46,788 nucleotides of DNA from an uncultured Clostridia bacterium (GCA_947624655.1 CANQLH010000014.1:1-46788); one strand, 5' to 3'. Counted from the stretch's first letter, positions 26,897 through 35,616 are shown. Numbers and translations are program-made. Notes: generated by a model from the letters alone, not told the origin.

Positions 26897-28003
26897 ATGA
26901 ACATTTCTGATTATGTTAATAAACCTATAACTCAATTTATTATCGAAAAATATGGAAAATTTAATAGTAATACATTAGAGGAATTTATTTGTCAAGATTT
27001 TGTTGACTTAAAAGATAAATCTTCTTTTGCTAAAGTAAAAAAACAAATAGACAATTTATTGCAATTTCAAAATCTAAGATATGAAGACATACAATATCTT
27101 GGCAAAGGAGCCAAATTTCATACTTTAGGAATTGGCAATGCAGTAATAAAAATTAGTAATGTATTTCGTCCATATACTCAAGTATTAAATATTCCTTTTC
27201 GCTTAAATCCTGTATATCAAGAAAGCCTTGGAGAAACTCAAGAATTATATGTTTCTCAGCGTGCTCAAAATAGACTTATAACTGGTCAAGAAGTCCAGAA
27301 TTTCTATAATATTATAAGAGATAATGGTGGAATATGGACAGATGTAAAACATGATAATCTAGGATATATAGATAATTTAATTGATTTTTCTAAGCTATAC
27401 GGCAATCCTAAAGAGCCTCCTTTTGGCTTATCGTTTAAGCCTTATAATGGGCATATTTTTCTTTTAGATTATGGAGATACAATCTTTTTAAATTCTGAAA
27501 TAAGAGAGCTGATGCTAGGAGATTCTTTTGGATGTATTCCAAATTATTTATCTCCTAAAATATCTCATAACATATTACGTGAAAATAATAATATAAACTC
27601 AATATATAGTAAACGTTTTATAGAAACTCCTCATACTTCTCCAATTATTATGTATGAAATAAATTATCAAAAAGCAAGAGGAAATTATGCATTAGAATCT
27701 AAATATTTTATACAAATAAAGGAACACCAAAGATTAATAAATGAATCAAATTATAGATATATACAATCTCAAAAATATGGTAGATCTCTTGCAGATATTA
27801 AAAATATGTATTCTATTCTCGAAATCTTTGTAAGGCTCTCTCAAAGTGCTTGTATGAGTAGACTAAAAAACATTGCATCAACGGTAAAAAAAATTTTTAC
27901 AAAAAGCAAATTAGAAAATCATAATAATTCTTCTCAAGTTAGCCCTATTCTTCAAGACTCTATTTTAGAGACTTTATCAAATAGCACTGATGTAGAACTA
28001 TGA
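26897..28003 (+). CDS. protein-kinase-like protein of unknown role
   Basis: The 368-residue protein shows the order of kinase-fold motifs: a glycine-containing loop LGKGAKFHTLGIG (about residues 68-80), Lys85 in AVIKIS, a catalytic-loop-like DVKHDNLG (149-156) and a DFG-like LLDYGD (189-194). The long helical C-terminal part ends in a basic stretch. It belongs to no kinase family I can name; substrate unknown. ATG 26897 lacks a close ribosome site (AAGGAG is about 30 bp upstream), so the start is uncertain; an in-frame TAG just upstream limits the alternatives. It is followed 15 bp later by the next gene. Confidence 0.65.
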   Translation: MNISDYVNKPITQFIIEKYGKFNSNTLEEFICQDFVDLKDKSSFAKVKKQIDNLLQFQNLRYEDIQYLGKGAKFHTLGIGNAVIKISNVFRPYTQVLNIPFRLNPVYQESLGETQELYVSQRAQNRLITGQEVQNFYNIIRDNGGIWTDVKHDNLGYIDNLIDFSKLYGNPKEPPFGLSFKPYNGHIFLLDYGDTIFLNSEIRELMLGDSFGCIPNYLSPKISHNILRENNNINSIYSKRFIETPHTSPIIMYEINYQKARGNYALESKYFIQIKEHQRLINESNYRYIQSQKYGRSLADIKNMYSILEIFVRLSQSACMSRLKNIASTVKKIFTKSKLENHNNSSQVSPILQDSILETLSNSTDVEL

Positions 28004-28018
28004 AAGAAGGGATTAAAA

Positions 28019-28381
28019 ATGATTAGTGATAATACTTTTGCTAAAGTATGTACAGAGACTTTGGCTATATTAAATAATATTCCATTAGAATACTATTATA
28101 AAATCCCAAAAGATTTTATAAATCTTTTATTAGAAAATCTTGACGAAACATATAACTTTAAATTAGATACGAATAAAAACTTTGCCTCTCAAGTTTTATT
28201 ACCCGAGACTATTGATTTACTAGCATATATTTATAGGCAATTTTGGTGCACTCGAAATCAAAAAAATGAATTTGATAAAATTATGTTAGAAAATGACAAA
28301 AAAGCCTCTGATAAATATGATATTGATAAAATATTCCAAAAGAGAAAAGATTATATGTCTCAAAACAAAAAAGACTCTTAA
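28019..28381 (+). CDS. hypothetical protein downstream of the kinase-like gene
   Basis: The 120-residue, mostly helical, charged protein begins ISDNTFAKVCTETLAILNNI. GAAGGGATTAAAAATG supplies the ribosome site. It directly follows the kinase-like gene, so the two are probably one operon. The stop overlaps the end of the convergent sufU gene by 4 bp. No recognised domain. Confidence 0.7.
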   Translation: MISDNTFAKVCTETLAILNNIPLEYYYKIPKDFINLLLENLDETYNFKLDTNKNFASQVLLPETIDLLAYIYRQFWCTRNQKNEFDKIMLENDKKASDKYDIDKIFQKRKDYMSQNKKDS

Positions 28382-28809
28382 TTTTTATTTAGTATATCTT
28401 CTATTGTATGCCACGCAAGTAATGCACATTTTACTCTTGCTGGCATATTTGATACATTTCTAAATGCAATAGCATCTTCTAGTTTTTTTAGTTCTTCCTC
28501 GCTTGTAGTTTCTCTTTTTATCATATCAATAAATATCTTTATAATTTCTTTTGCTTCATTAATAGTTTTTCCCTTTAATGTATCAATCATTATTGATGTA
28601 GATGCCTGTGATATAGCACATCCATGCCCAGTAAATGCCATATCTTCAATCATATCTCCATTCATTTTTATCTCTAATGTAATTTCATCTCCACAATTTG
28701 GATTATGCCCAACTTCTGAATAATCGGCATTTTCTAATTTTCTCTTATTATATGAATTCATACTGTGTTCCATAATAAGCTCATTATATACATCAGTTAA
28801 ATCTTCCAT
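28378..28809 (-). CDS. sufU: SufU-type iron-sulfur assembly protein
   Basis: The 143-residue IscU/SufU-like protein accepts sulfur from SufS. The three cysteines and the Asp are in place: NPNCGDEI (about Cys38), GHGCAISQAS (about Cys65) and ARVKCALLAWHT (about Cys130). The region between the second and third Cys is long, as in Gram-positive SufU. Last gene of the suf operon, 27 bp after sufS. Confidence 0.95.
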   Translation of the reverse strand: MEDLTDVYNELIMEHSMNSYNKRKLENADYSEVGHNPNCGDEITLEIKMNGDMIEDMAFTGHGCAISQASTSIMIDTLKGKTINEAKEIIKIFIDMIKRETTSEEELKKLEDAIAFRNVSNMPARVKCALLAWHTIEDILNKN

Positions 28810-28836
28810 CTTTTCTTATTCTTCCTTTCTGAAGTT

Positions 28837-30063
28837 TTAAAAAGAATTAATATACTTTTTAAACATATCATAAGCTTTATTCAAAGCTTTAACTAGCCTA
28901 TCTACATCCTCTTTTGTATTATAGAAATAGAAACTTGCTCTACAAGTTGAATCAATTTTTAAATATCTCATTAATGGCTGTGTGCAATGATTTCCTGAAC
29001 GTACACAAACACCTTCTGTATCTAAAATACTTGCTACATCGTGAGGATGTACTCCTTTAATATTAAATGATATTACACTTGAATGATTTTCTTTATTAGG
29101 AGTTAGATATAAACTTAAGAAATCTAACTTTGAAAGTTCCTCTCTTGCATAGTTAACTACTTCCTGTTCGATTTCTTGTATTTTATCATATCCAATATGC
29201 TCTATATAGTCAATCGCAGAAGCAAGTCCTACTGCTCCTTCTACATTTTGTGTTCCTGCCTCAAACTTATTTGGAACTTCTGCAAATGTTGTGTCTTGCT
29301 CATATACATATTCAATCATATCTCCACCCATTAGAAATGGTGTCATTTTTTCAAGCAAAGCTTTTTTTCCATATAATACACCAATTCCAAGAGGAGAAAG
29401 CATTTTATGTCCTGAAAATACAAAAAAGTCAGCATCTATTTCTTGAACATCAATTTTCATATGAGGTATGCTTTGTGAACCATCTACAATTACAATTGCT
29501 CCCATTTTATGTGCATATTTTATTATCTTTTTTATATCATTTATTGTTCCCAAAGAGTTTGATACGTGTGTTATTCCTACTATTTTTGTTTTGTTTGTTA
29601 TTTTTTTCTTTATTTCTTCCTCAGGTATCTCAAATTCGTCATTTATATACATATAATTTAATTTGCTACCCGTAGCCTTTGTTATCTTTTGCCATGGCAC
29701 TAAATTAGAATGATGTTCCATTATTGACAATGTAACTTCATCTCCACTTTTTAAGCCTTCCATTCCATAAGAATATGCAATTAAATTTAAACTTTCTGTT
29801 GCATTTTTAGAAAAAATTATTTCTTCTCTATGTTTTGCATTTATGAATTTTGCAACCTTTGTTCTTGCATTTTCATACTTTTCTGTTGCTTCTAGGCTTA
29901 AAGTATATGCACCTCTATGTGGGTTTGCATTATATTTCTCGTAAAAATCTTTAACTGCATTTATTACTTGAATTGGCTTTTGCGTTGTTGCTCCATTGTC
30001 TAAATAAGCAATATCTCTATTTGCAAAAATTGGAAAATCTTTTCTAATTTCTTCTACATTCAT
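28837..30063 (-). CDS. sufS: cysteine desulfurase SufS
   Basis: The 408-residue PLP enzyme takes sulfur from cysteine. It shows AYLDNGATTQKP (about residues 19-30), IMEHHSNLVPWQ, VDGSQSIPHMKIDV, the PLP lysine in FSGHKMLSPLGIGVLYG (about residues 218-234), and the active cysteine region RSGNHCTQPLM. Full length. In the order regulator-sufC-sufB-sufD-sufS-sufU it is fifth. Confidence 0.96.
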   Translation of the reverse strand: MNVEEIRKDFPIFANRDIAYLDNGATTQKPIQVINAVKDFYEKYNANPHRGAYTLSLEATEKYENARTKVAKFINAKHREEIIFSKNATESLNLIAYSYGMEGLKSGDEVTLSIMEHHSNLVPWQKITKATGSKLNYMYINDEFEIPEEEIKKKITNKTKIVGITHVSNSLGTINDIKKIIKYAHKMGAIVIVDGSQSIPHMKIDVQEIDADFFVFSGHKMLSPLGIGVLYGKKALLEKMTPFLMGGDMIEYVYEQDTTFAEVPNKFEAGTQNVEGAVGLASAIDYIEHIGYDKIQEIEQEVVNYAREELSKLDFLSLYLTPNKENHSSVISFNIKGVHPHDVASILDTEGVCVRSGNHCTQPLMRYLKIDSTCRASFYFYNTKEDVDRLVKALNKAYDMFKKYINSF

Positions 30064-30107
30064 TTTGCTTTCCTCTTTTCTTAAAATTATTTCTTAGTAG
30101 TCATCTT

Positions 30108-31163
30108 TTAATCTAGTCTTTTATCAATCTCATAAGAAATTTCATTTTTTAATTCTTCATTTTTTATACTGTTTAAAATCTTATTGAACTTTGCTCTTAC
30201 CATCAATTTCATAGCTTCTTTATATTCAAATCCACGGCTCATTATATAAAATAATTCTTTTTCACTTATTTTTCCTGCTGAACTGCTATGATTTCCCTCT
30301 ACATCTTCTTCTGAACAAAGTAGCATAGGAAGTGCAAGAGATTTGGCTGTGTCTGATAATAGCATACAAGCTTCTTCTTCGTTTCCCTTTGCCTTTTTTG
30401 CACCTTTCTTAAAATCAATAGTTCCTTTAAAGTGCTTTTGTGCTTTATCCTTTAAAGCCCCTTGAACTTCAATATTTATATTTGTTTTTTCTCCTCTTAA
30501 CTCTCCAATGTAGTTTAAATCAAATAACTGATTACATTTTCCTAGATACATTGTGTTAAGTATATTTTCAGAATTTTCTCCAATCAAATTAGAATAATAA
30601 TTTGTAATACTTTTTTCTCCTCCAAAGTCCACTAAAGTATAGTTTACTTTAGAATTTTTATCTAATGAATTTTCTATACTTACAAAATTATTAGAATGAT
30701 TATTCATTAGATTAACCATTATAATCTCTATATTGGCATCTTGTTTTGCAAGTACTTTTATTGCTCCATTATGAAAGCCCTGTACTTCCTCATTTGATGA
30801 ATATTTTATTATAACAGTTGCTTTAGAACTTTCGCCTGCAATTATTAAAATATTATCTACTAATGCCTTATTCTCATCATCAAATTTGTAATTTATTTGA
30901 ACTTCACTTGTTTCATTATCATTAATTGCAATTTTTATTTTTTTATTTGCTGATGCATTTATTTGATTTGTAAAAGTATCTCCGATTCCATAAGTTAGCA
31001 TTAGCTTATCGGCATTTTCTTCTATCTTTGTATTTTTGCTATTACATATTATTTCTGCATTTTTAAATTCTTCAATATACTTTGGAATAATAGAATCTTC
31101 TATTTTTATATTATTTATATTAAAATTTCTTGAAGTTCTAACTGGTGTTTCATTTAATTCCAT
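30108..31163 (-). CDS. sufD: Fe-S scaffold component SufD
   Basis: The 351-residue protein is the SufB paralogue that forms the SufBC2D scaffold. The beta-helix core (IEIIMVNLMNNHSNNFVSIE) and the C-terminal YIMSRGFEYKEAMKLMVRAKF match the family, and HSSSAGKISEKELFY holds the conserved His region. It lacks SufB's cluster-ligand context. ATG 31163 has GAAAGGATG upstream. It is separated from sufB by a 187-bp gap filled by palindromic element D. Confidence 0.93.
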   Translation of the reverse strand: MELNETPVRTSRNFNINNIKIEDSIIPKYIEEFKNAEIICNSKNTKIEENADKLMLTYGIGDTFTNQINASANKKIKIAINDNETSEVQINYKFDDENKALVDNILIIAGESSKATVIIKYSSNEEVQGFHNGAIKVLAKQDANIEIIMVNLMNNHSNNFVSIENSLDKNSKVNYTLVDFGGEKSITNYYSNLIGENSENILNTMYLGKCNQLFDLNYIGELRGEKTNINIEVQGALKDKAQKHFKGTIDFKKGAKKAKGNEEEACMLLSDTAKSLALPMLLCSEEDVEGNHSSSAGKISEKELFYIMSRGFEYKEAMKLMVRAKFNKILNSIKNEELKNEISYEIDKRLD

Positions 31164-31206
31164 TTCTTCATCCTTTCTAACTTGAAATTTATTGTACTTA
31201 ACTTAG

Positions 31207-31346
31207 GAAAATAAATATTTACTTTTGAATAACCGCGTAAGCGACCAAACGGAGCGTAAGCGAAGTGCGAATGGAGCAAGCTACATTTTTGCTTTTGATT
31301 GTAGCTTGCGACACCAAGGTTATGATAAAAGTAAATATTTATTTTC
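31207..31346. repeat. palindromic element D within the suf operon
   Basis: Perfect 20-bp arms: 31207-31226 (GAAAATAAATATTTACTTTT) and 31327-31346. The core reads AACCGCGTAAGCGACC, GGAGCGTAAGCG, GCGAATGGAGCAAGCTACA, then TGTAGCTTGCGACACCAAGG and TTA. The inner stem GCAAGCTACA (31276-31285) pairs with TGTAGCTTGC (31300-31309). It ends 4 bp before the sufB stop codon on the other side, so it must be transcribed with the operon. No ORF, no poly-T tail. Confidence 0.85.
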
Positions 31347-31350
31347 AAAT

Positions 31351-32751
31351 TTATCCAATAGCTCCTTCAAGTTCAAGATTAATAAGATTATTCATCTCTA
31401 CTGCATATTCTACTGGAAGTTCCTTAGAAATAGGATATGCAAATCCTCTTACTATCATTGCTTTTGCATCTTCTTCTGACAAGCCTCTGCTCATTAAATA
31501 AAATATTGTCTTATCACTTATCTTGCCAATCTTGGCTTCGTGTGAGAATTCAACCTCATCTGTTCTAATATCATTTACTGGTATCGTATCAGATACCGAA
31601 ATGTTATCTAGCATAAGCGATTCGCAAGACACAGAAGATTTAGAATTTTTAGCATTTTCATTTATTCTAACTAAAGACCTGTATGTGCATTTTCCACCAT
31701 TTTTTGATATAGATTTTGCATTTACAACACTTGAGGTATTTGGGCTGTTATGAACAACTTTAAAGCCATTGTCAAGGTTTTGTCCCTTTCCTGCAAAAGA
31801 TATTCCAGTAAATTCTGTCTTTGCTCCTTCTCCATTTAATATGCTCATTGGATATAGCATAGATATTTTTGATCCAAATGAACCTGTTACCCAATCAACT
31901 TGTGCATTCTTTTCTACAATAGCTTTTTTAGTATTTAGGTTTAACATATTCTTTGACCAATTCTCTATTGTTGAATATCTAAGATATGCATTTTCTTTTA
32001 CATATAATTCCACGCAACCTGCATGAAGATTTACTTTATTATATTTAGGTGCAGAACATCCCTCTATAAAATGCAAACTTGCACCTTCATCCACTATTAT
32101 AAGTGTATGCTCAAATTGGCCTGACTCTGGTGAATTTAGCCTAAAATATGATTGAAGTGGTATTTCTACTTTAACATTTTTTGGAACATATACAAACGAA
32201 CCTCCAGACCAAACTGCACCATGTAATGCTACAAATTTATGGTCAGTTACTGGAACACACTTCATAAAATGCATTTTTACTAAGTCAGGATATTCTCTTA
32301 CAGCTGTCTCCATATCTGTATATATTACGCCTTGTTTTATAAGTTCTTCTTTCATACTATGATATACAACTTCTGAATCATATTGTGCACCTACACCTGC
32401 AAGTGATTTTTTTTCTGCTTCTGGTATTCCAAGCTTATCAAATGTATTTTTAATATCTTCTGGTACATCTTTCCAAGAACTATTTAATTTAGTTTTAGGT
32501 CTTACATAAGTTGCTATGTCTCTCATATCAAGTTCTGATATATCTGGACCCCACGTTGGAAGTTCTAACTCATTATATACCTCTAACGCCTTTAACCTAA
32601 ACTCTCTCATCCACTCTGGGTCATTTTTTTGCTTTGATATTTCTTGTATAATTTCTGGAGTTAGCCCCTTTTTTATTTTATAGTCATATTCATCTTTATT
32701 CTTTATATCATAGATATTCCTATTTATTTCTTCTAACTTAAGTTTAGCCAT
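31351..32751 (-). CDS. sufB: Fe-S scaffold protein SufB
   Basis: The 466-residue protein is the main scaffold on which the cluster is built. It contains FVYVPKNVKVEIPLQSYF, EGCSAPKYNKVNLHAGCVE, VDWVTGSFGSKISMLYPM and the C-terminal HEAKIGKISDKTIFYLMSRG. I start at ATG 32751 (AAAGGATAAACAAA-ATG), where the family start MAKLKLEEINRNIYD begins; an in-frame ATG 72 bp upstream lies inside sufC. No in-frame CGG. Confidence 0.95.
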   Translation of the reverse strand: MAKLKLEEINRNIYDIKNKDEYDYKIKKGLTPEIIQEISKQKNDPEWMREFRLKALEVYNELELPTWGPDISELDMRDIATYVRPKTKLNSSWKDVPEDIKNTFDKLGIPEAEKKSLAGVGAQYDSEVVYHSMKEELIKQGVIYTDMETAVREYPDLVKMHFMKCVPVTDHKFVALHGAVWSGGSFVYVPKNVKVEIPLQSYFRLNSPESGQFEHTLIIVDEGASLHFIEGCSAPKYNKVNLHAGCVELYVKENAYLRYSTIENWSKNMLNLNTKKAIVEKNAQVDWVTGSFGSKISMLYPMSILNGEGAKTEFTGISFAGKGQNLDNGFKVVHNSPNTSSVVNAKSISKNGGKCTYRSLVRINENAKNSKSSVSCESLMLDNISVSDTIPVNDIRTDEVEFSHEAKIGKISDKTIFYLMSRGLSEEDAKAMIVRGFAYPISKELPVEYAVEMNNLINLELEGAIG

Positions 32752-32770
32752 TTTGTTTATCCTTTCTCGT

Positions 32771-33517
32771 TTATTTTTTAGTTTTATATGCTCCATAGCC
32801 ATTTTCTTCGATTTCTTTTGCAAGCTCTTGTGTTCCTGTTTTTACAATCTTGCCATCAACTAATATATGAACATAGTCAACTTTTAAGCTACTCAATATC
32901 TTTGTATTATGAGTTATTATTAAAACGCTATTTTCTTTATTCTTAAACATCTCAATTCCCTTTGATACTGTTCTTATTGCATCTACATCAAGGCCTGAAT
33001 CTGTTTCATCCAATATCGCAAGTTTTGGATTTAATACAAGCATTTGAAGTATCTCATTCTTTTTCTTCTCTCCACCTGAAAAGCCAACATTTAAGCTTCT
33101 TTCCATATTTTTAGAGTTCATATTTAGTTCTTCCATATATTTTTTTAGTTCTTCTTTAAATTCGAAGATTTTAACTGGTTTTCCTGTTACCTTATTTTTA
33201 GCATATTTCAAAAAGTTAGTTACAGACACCCCAGGAATTTCTTCTGGAAGTTGGAATGACATAAATATTCCCTTTCTTGCTATCTCGTCTGTTTTTAAAT
33301 TTGTTATATCTTGATTATCAAATATAATTTGACCAGATTGTTTTTTATACATTGGATTATTTAATATAGCATTTGCTGTTGTTGTCTTTCCTGAGCCATT
33401 TGGTCCCATTATTACGTGTATTTCGCCTTTATTTATATTCAAATTAATTCCTTTTAAAATTTCCTTGTCCTCTGCATTTACATATAGTTCTTTTATTTCT
33501 AGTAAATTATTTTTCAT
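32771..33517 (-). CDS. sufC: Fe-S assembly ATPase SufC
   Basis: The 248-residue ABC ATPase has Walker A GPNGSGKTT (about residues 36-44), signature FSGGEKKKNEI, Walker B LAILDETDSGLD and the switch His in IITHNT. It powers the SufBCD scaffold. I start at ATG 33517, preceded by GGGAGAG and matching the family N terminus KNNLLEIKELYV; the open frame continues 60 bp upstream into the regulator gene. It overlaps the regulator by 11 bp, indicating coupled translation. Confidence 0.95.
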   Translation of the reverse strand: MKNNLLEIKELYVNAEDKEILKGINLNINKGEIHVIMGPNGSGKTTTANAILNNPMYKKQSGQIIFDNQDITNLKTDEIARKGIFMSFQLPEEIPGVSVTNFLKYAKNKVTGKPVKIFEFKEELKKYMEELNMNSKNMERSLNVGFSGGEKKKNEILQMLVLNPKLAILDETDSGLDVDAIRTVSKGIEMFKNKENSVLIITHNTKILSSLKVDYVHILVDGKIVKTGTQELAKEIEENGYGAYKTKK

Positions 33518-33977
33518 TACTAACTCTCCCTTTCTTGTTTGATGTACGTTTAATGCAACTTCTGCACCTTTCTTCATTTATATCATAATTGCAATTTAGG
33601 TTACTTAGCCCTAAAGTTTTATGAACATATCTTGCAAGTTTATTTGCTGTTTCGTCAGATATCGAAGACTTTATCTTTTCTGCCTCAGTTTTTGCAACTT
33701 CTTCATCTAATTCTAATACCTCTTTCAAAAACAAATACACAATATCATAAGCTTCAAGAACCTTTTTGGCAAGATTTTCTCCTTCTTTTGTTAGTTCTAT
33801 TGTTCCATAAGTTTCATAATTTAAAAGTCCTTCATCTTTTAAATTGTATACCGCTTTATTTACACTAGGTTTAGTGCAGTTCATTTTTTCTGCAATGTCT
33901 GTAACTCTAATATGCCCATTTTGTTTCTTTAATATATACATTGTTTTTAAATATTCTTCTAATGATTTTGTTATCAT
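33507..33977 (-). CDS. DtxR/MntR-type regulator with C-terminal cysteine cluster, suf operon
   Basis: The 156-residue protein begins ITKSLEEYLKTMYILKKQNGHIRVTDIAEKMNCTKPSVNKA, the DtxR-family winged helix-turn-helix (about residues 2-60), followed by a short dimerisation region. Instead of the usual metal-binding SH3 domain it ends with LNCNYDINEERCRSCIKR (about residues 127-144), three Cys in a C-x8-C-x2-C pattern, which could hold an Fe-S cluster or zinc. It is the first gene of the suf operon and overlaps sufC. A DtxR-like inverted repeat lies on its own promoter, so it probably senses iron or cluster status and autoregulates the operon (inference). Confidence 0.8.
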   Translation of the reverse strand: MITKSLEEYLKTMYILKKQNGHIRVTDIAEKMNCTKPSVNKAVYNLKDEGLLNYETYGTIELTKEGENLAKKVLEAYDIVYLFLKEVLELDEEVAKTEAEKIKSSISDETANKLARYVHKTLGLSNLNCNYDINEERCRSCIKRTSNKKGRVSNEK

Positions 33978-33997
33978 ATATAATTATCATTCCTTTT

Positions 33998-34013
33998 GTT
34001 AGTTTAGGCTAAC
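33998..34013. promoter_or_regulatory. DtxR-like operator over the suf start site
   Basis: GTTAGTTTAGGCTAAC is an inverted repeat (GTTAG / CTAAC) resembling the DtxR box core TTAGGCTAA. It immediately follows the -10 box and covers the expected transcription start, a position suited to repression. Confidence 0.65.
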
Positions 34014-34042
34014 ATTATATTATAAAAAATTAAGTTTGTCAA
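34014..34042 (-). promoter_or_regulatory. consensus promoter of the suf operon
   Basis: Minus strand TTGACA (34037-34042), 17-bp spacer, TATAAT (34014-34019), a perfect sigma-A promoter. Its -35 box lies within the terminator hairpin of the upstream gene. Confidence 0.85.
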
Positions 34043-34093
34043 GGCTCTAATTTTGTGCCTTTTTATTTAGCACTTAGAGCCTAACAAACTTAA
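34030..34093 (-). terminator. terminator of the LRR gene, overlapping the suf promoter
   Basis: On the minus strand TTAAGTTTGTTAGGCTCTAA pairs with TTAGAGCCTTGACAAACTTA (one small bulge), followed by TTTTTT. The hairpin contains the suf -35 box and its T-run lies between -35 and -10, so termination and initiation share the same 60 bp. Confidence 0.75.
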
Positions 34094-34097
34094 GATT

Positions 34098-35337
34098 CTA
34101 TTGTTCCTGTAATGTACCTAATTGAACATTACCGTTAGCGGAATTAACTATATCCTGAGCGACTTCTTCTAACCCATCGGTATAATTTAACGTAAACAAT
34201 GAACCGAGGCTCAGTCGAGCAGTCTCTTAGCATACCAGAGTAATTTGAAGGAATGTTTCTAAGTGTAAAACTGGTGTTTAATCTACTACATCCGTTCGAA
34301 CGTACAGTCCAGGGTGAACGGAGCCTCCGAAGTAAAACCACTCAAATCCAAGTGTTCCAAATTAGCACAACCGGCTGAACATGTTGCCTAGGTGGTCGCA
34401 TAATTGAGCGTAAAATCCTTCCAGTTCCACTGTTGTCAAATTACTACACCCGATAGAACATCCTTTGTGCAGATTGCATTAGTTCCGCATTCAAATCCTT
34501 TAAATTTACTGTCTCTAAATTAATACAACCTTCGAACATGTTTTCCATGTACAAAACATTTTCCACGTTTAAGTTTGTCAAGTCTATACTTGCTAAACTA
34601 CTACAATTTTGGAACATACTACTCATCTTCATAACAAGTTGCGAATCCAATCCTGCTAAATCTATGTTTTCCAAACTAGTACAATTATAAAACATGTCAT
34701 TCATAGTTCTCACTTGGCTTGTATCTAGATTAGCTAAATCAATTTTAGTGCAATTCAGCAATGCAGCAAATAGCATCTCACATGTTTCTGTCCTCATTCC
34801 CTTCGCAACATACACTGACGTTATCTTTTCTCCAAATTCACTGTTCCCCGTCATCATATCGGTTATTATTTTTGCAGTCCATGGTGGCACACTGCCTCTC
34901 TCTTCGCCAACTTCAATTTCCACATACTCTATCGTTGCCTCCACTCCATTTTTTGGATATATTATTAGCGTTCCGTTAGGCTGATTCTTTGCATAAAAAT
35001 CTGCAACTTCTTTGCTTTCTTCTGCTGGCTGTGTTACTCCTTTTACAAACCAATCCATTCCTTTTAATTCTGGATTCGTTGGTGGTTCTTCTCCTAGTAA
35101 CACTTTTATTTTTTTTGTTACACTTTCTACATAATTTCCTGTCTCTTCCATTATTCTGTTTTCTTCTATCGCTGCTTGTGCATAATCCTTTGCTCCATTT
35201 ACTCCAAACTGTATTATTCCTGACATATATGCCGCATTTATTGTTATTGCTGCTATTATTACTATTATGATTATAGTTATAATTAATGCTAGTAATGTTA
35301 TTCCTCTCTCTTCCTTTAAATTTCTTTTGTTTCCCAT
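34098..35337 (-). CDS. pilin-like surface protein with BspA/DUF285 leucine-rich repeats, four CGG +1 sites
   Basis: The N terminus is a type IV prepilin leader (KEERG-ITLLALIITIIIIVIIAAI, cleavage expected after Gly). It is followed by BspA-type repeats of about 25 residues: MFYNCTSLENIDLAGLDS, MFQNCSSLASIDLTNL, MFEGCINLETVNLKDL. At the in-frame CGG 34450-34452 the repeats would stop. Skipping C there and at 34371-34373, 34292-34294 and 34204-34206 continues MFY-G-CSNLTTVEL, MFS-G-CANLEHLDLSG, FE-G-CSRLNTSF and TEP-G-SLFTLNYTDGLEE, to a stop at 34098, giving 411 residues. Glycines 296, 322, 348 and 377 use GGG, GGT, GGA and GGT. The repeated MF.GC unit gives an internal check (unshifted copy: MFEGC). 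Likely exported or pilus-associated. Confidence 0.9.
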
Positions 35338-35463
35338 ATCTTTTTTCCTCCTTTTTTATTTTACCATTAATGTTTTTCTTTTGCAATTATTTTTTGGTGC
35401 TTTTATATAGTATTTTTCTTTTCTTCTCCTAATATCTTTTGTTTTTTTCTCTTGCTCTATTCA

Positions 35464-35616
35464 GCAAGGGATAAATATATTTTATTTTTGAGTAACCGCG
35501 TAAGCGACCAACCGGAGCGTTAGCGTAGGGCGAATGGAGCAATCTACATTAGAAACTTTTCTTTTGTAGATTGCGACACCAAGGTTACGATAAAAATAAA
35601 ATATATTTCATCCTTG
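35464..35616. repeat. palindromic element E (same core as D)
   Basis: Arms 35464-35489 and 35591-35616 pair over 26 bp with a few mismatches in the outer third and 17 perfect inner bases (AAATATATTTTATTTTT). The core repeats that of element D: GTAACCGCGTAAGCGACCAA, GGGCGAATGGAGC, stem GCAATCTACA (35539-35548) / TGTAGATTGC (35565-35574), then GACACCAAGGTTAC. It lies 127 bp upstream of the LRR gene start. No ORF. Confidence 0.85.
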
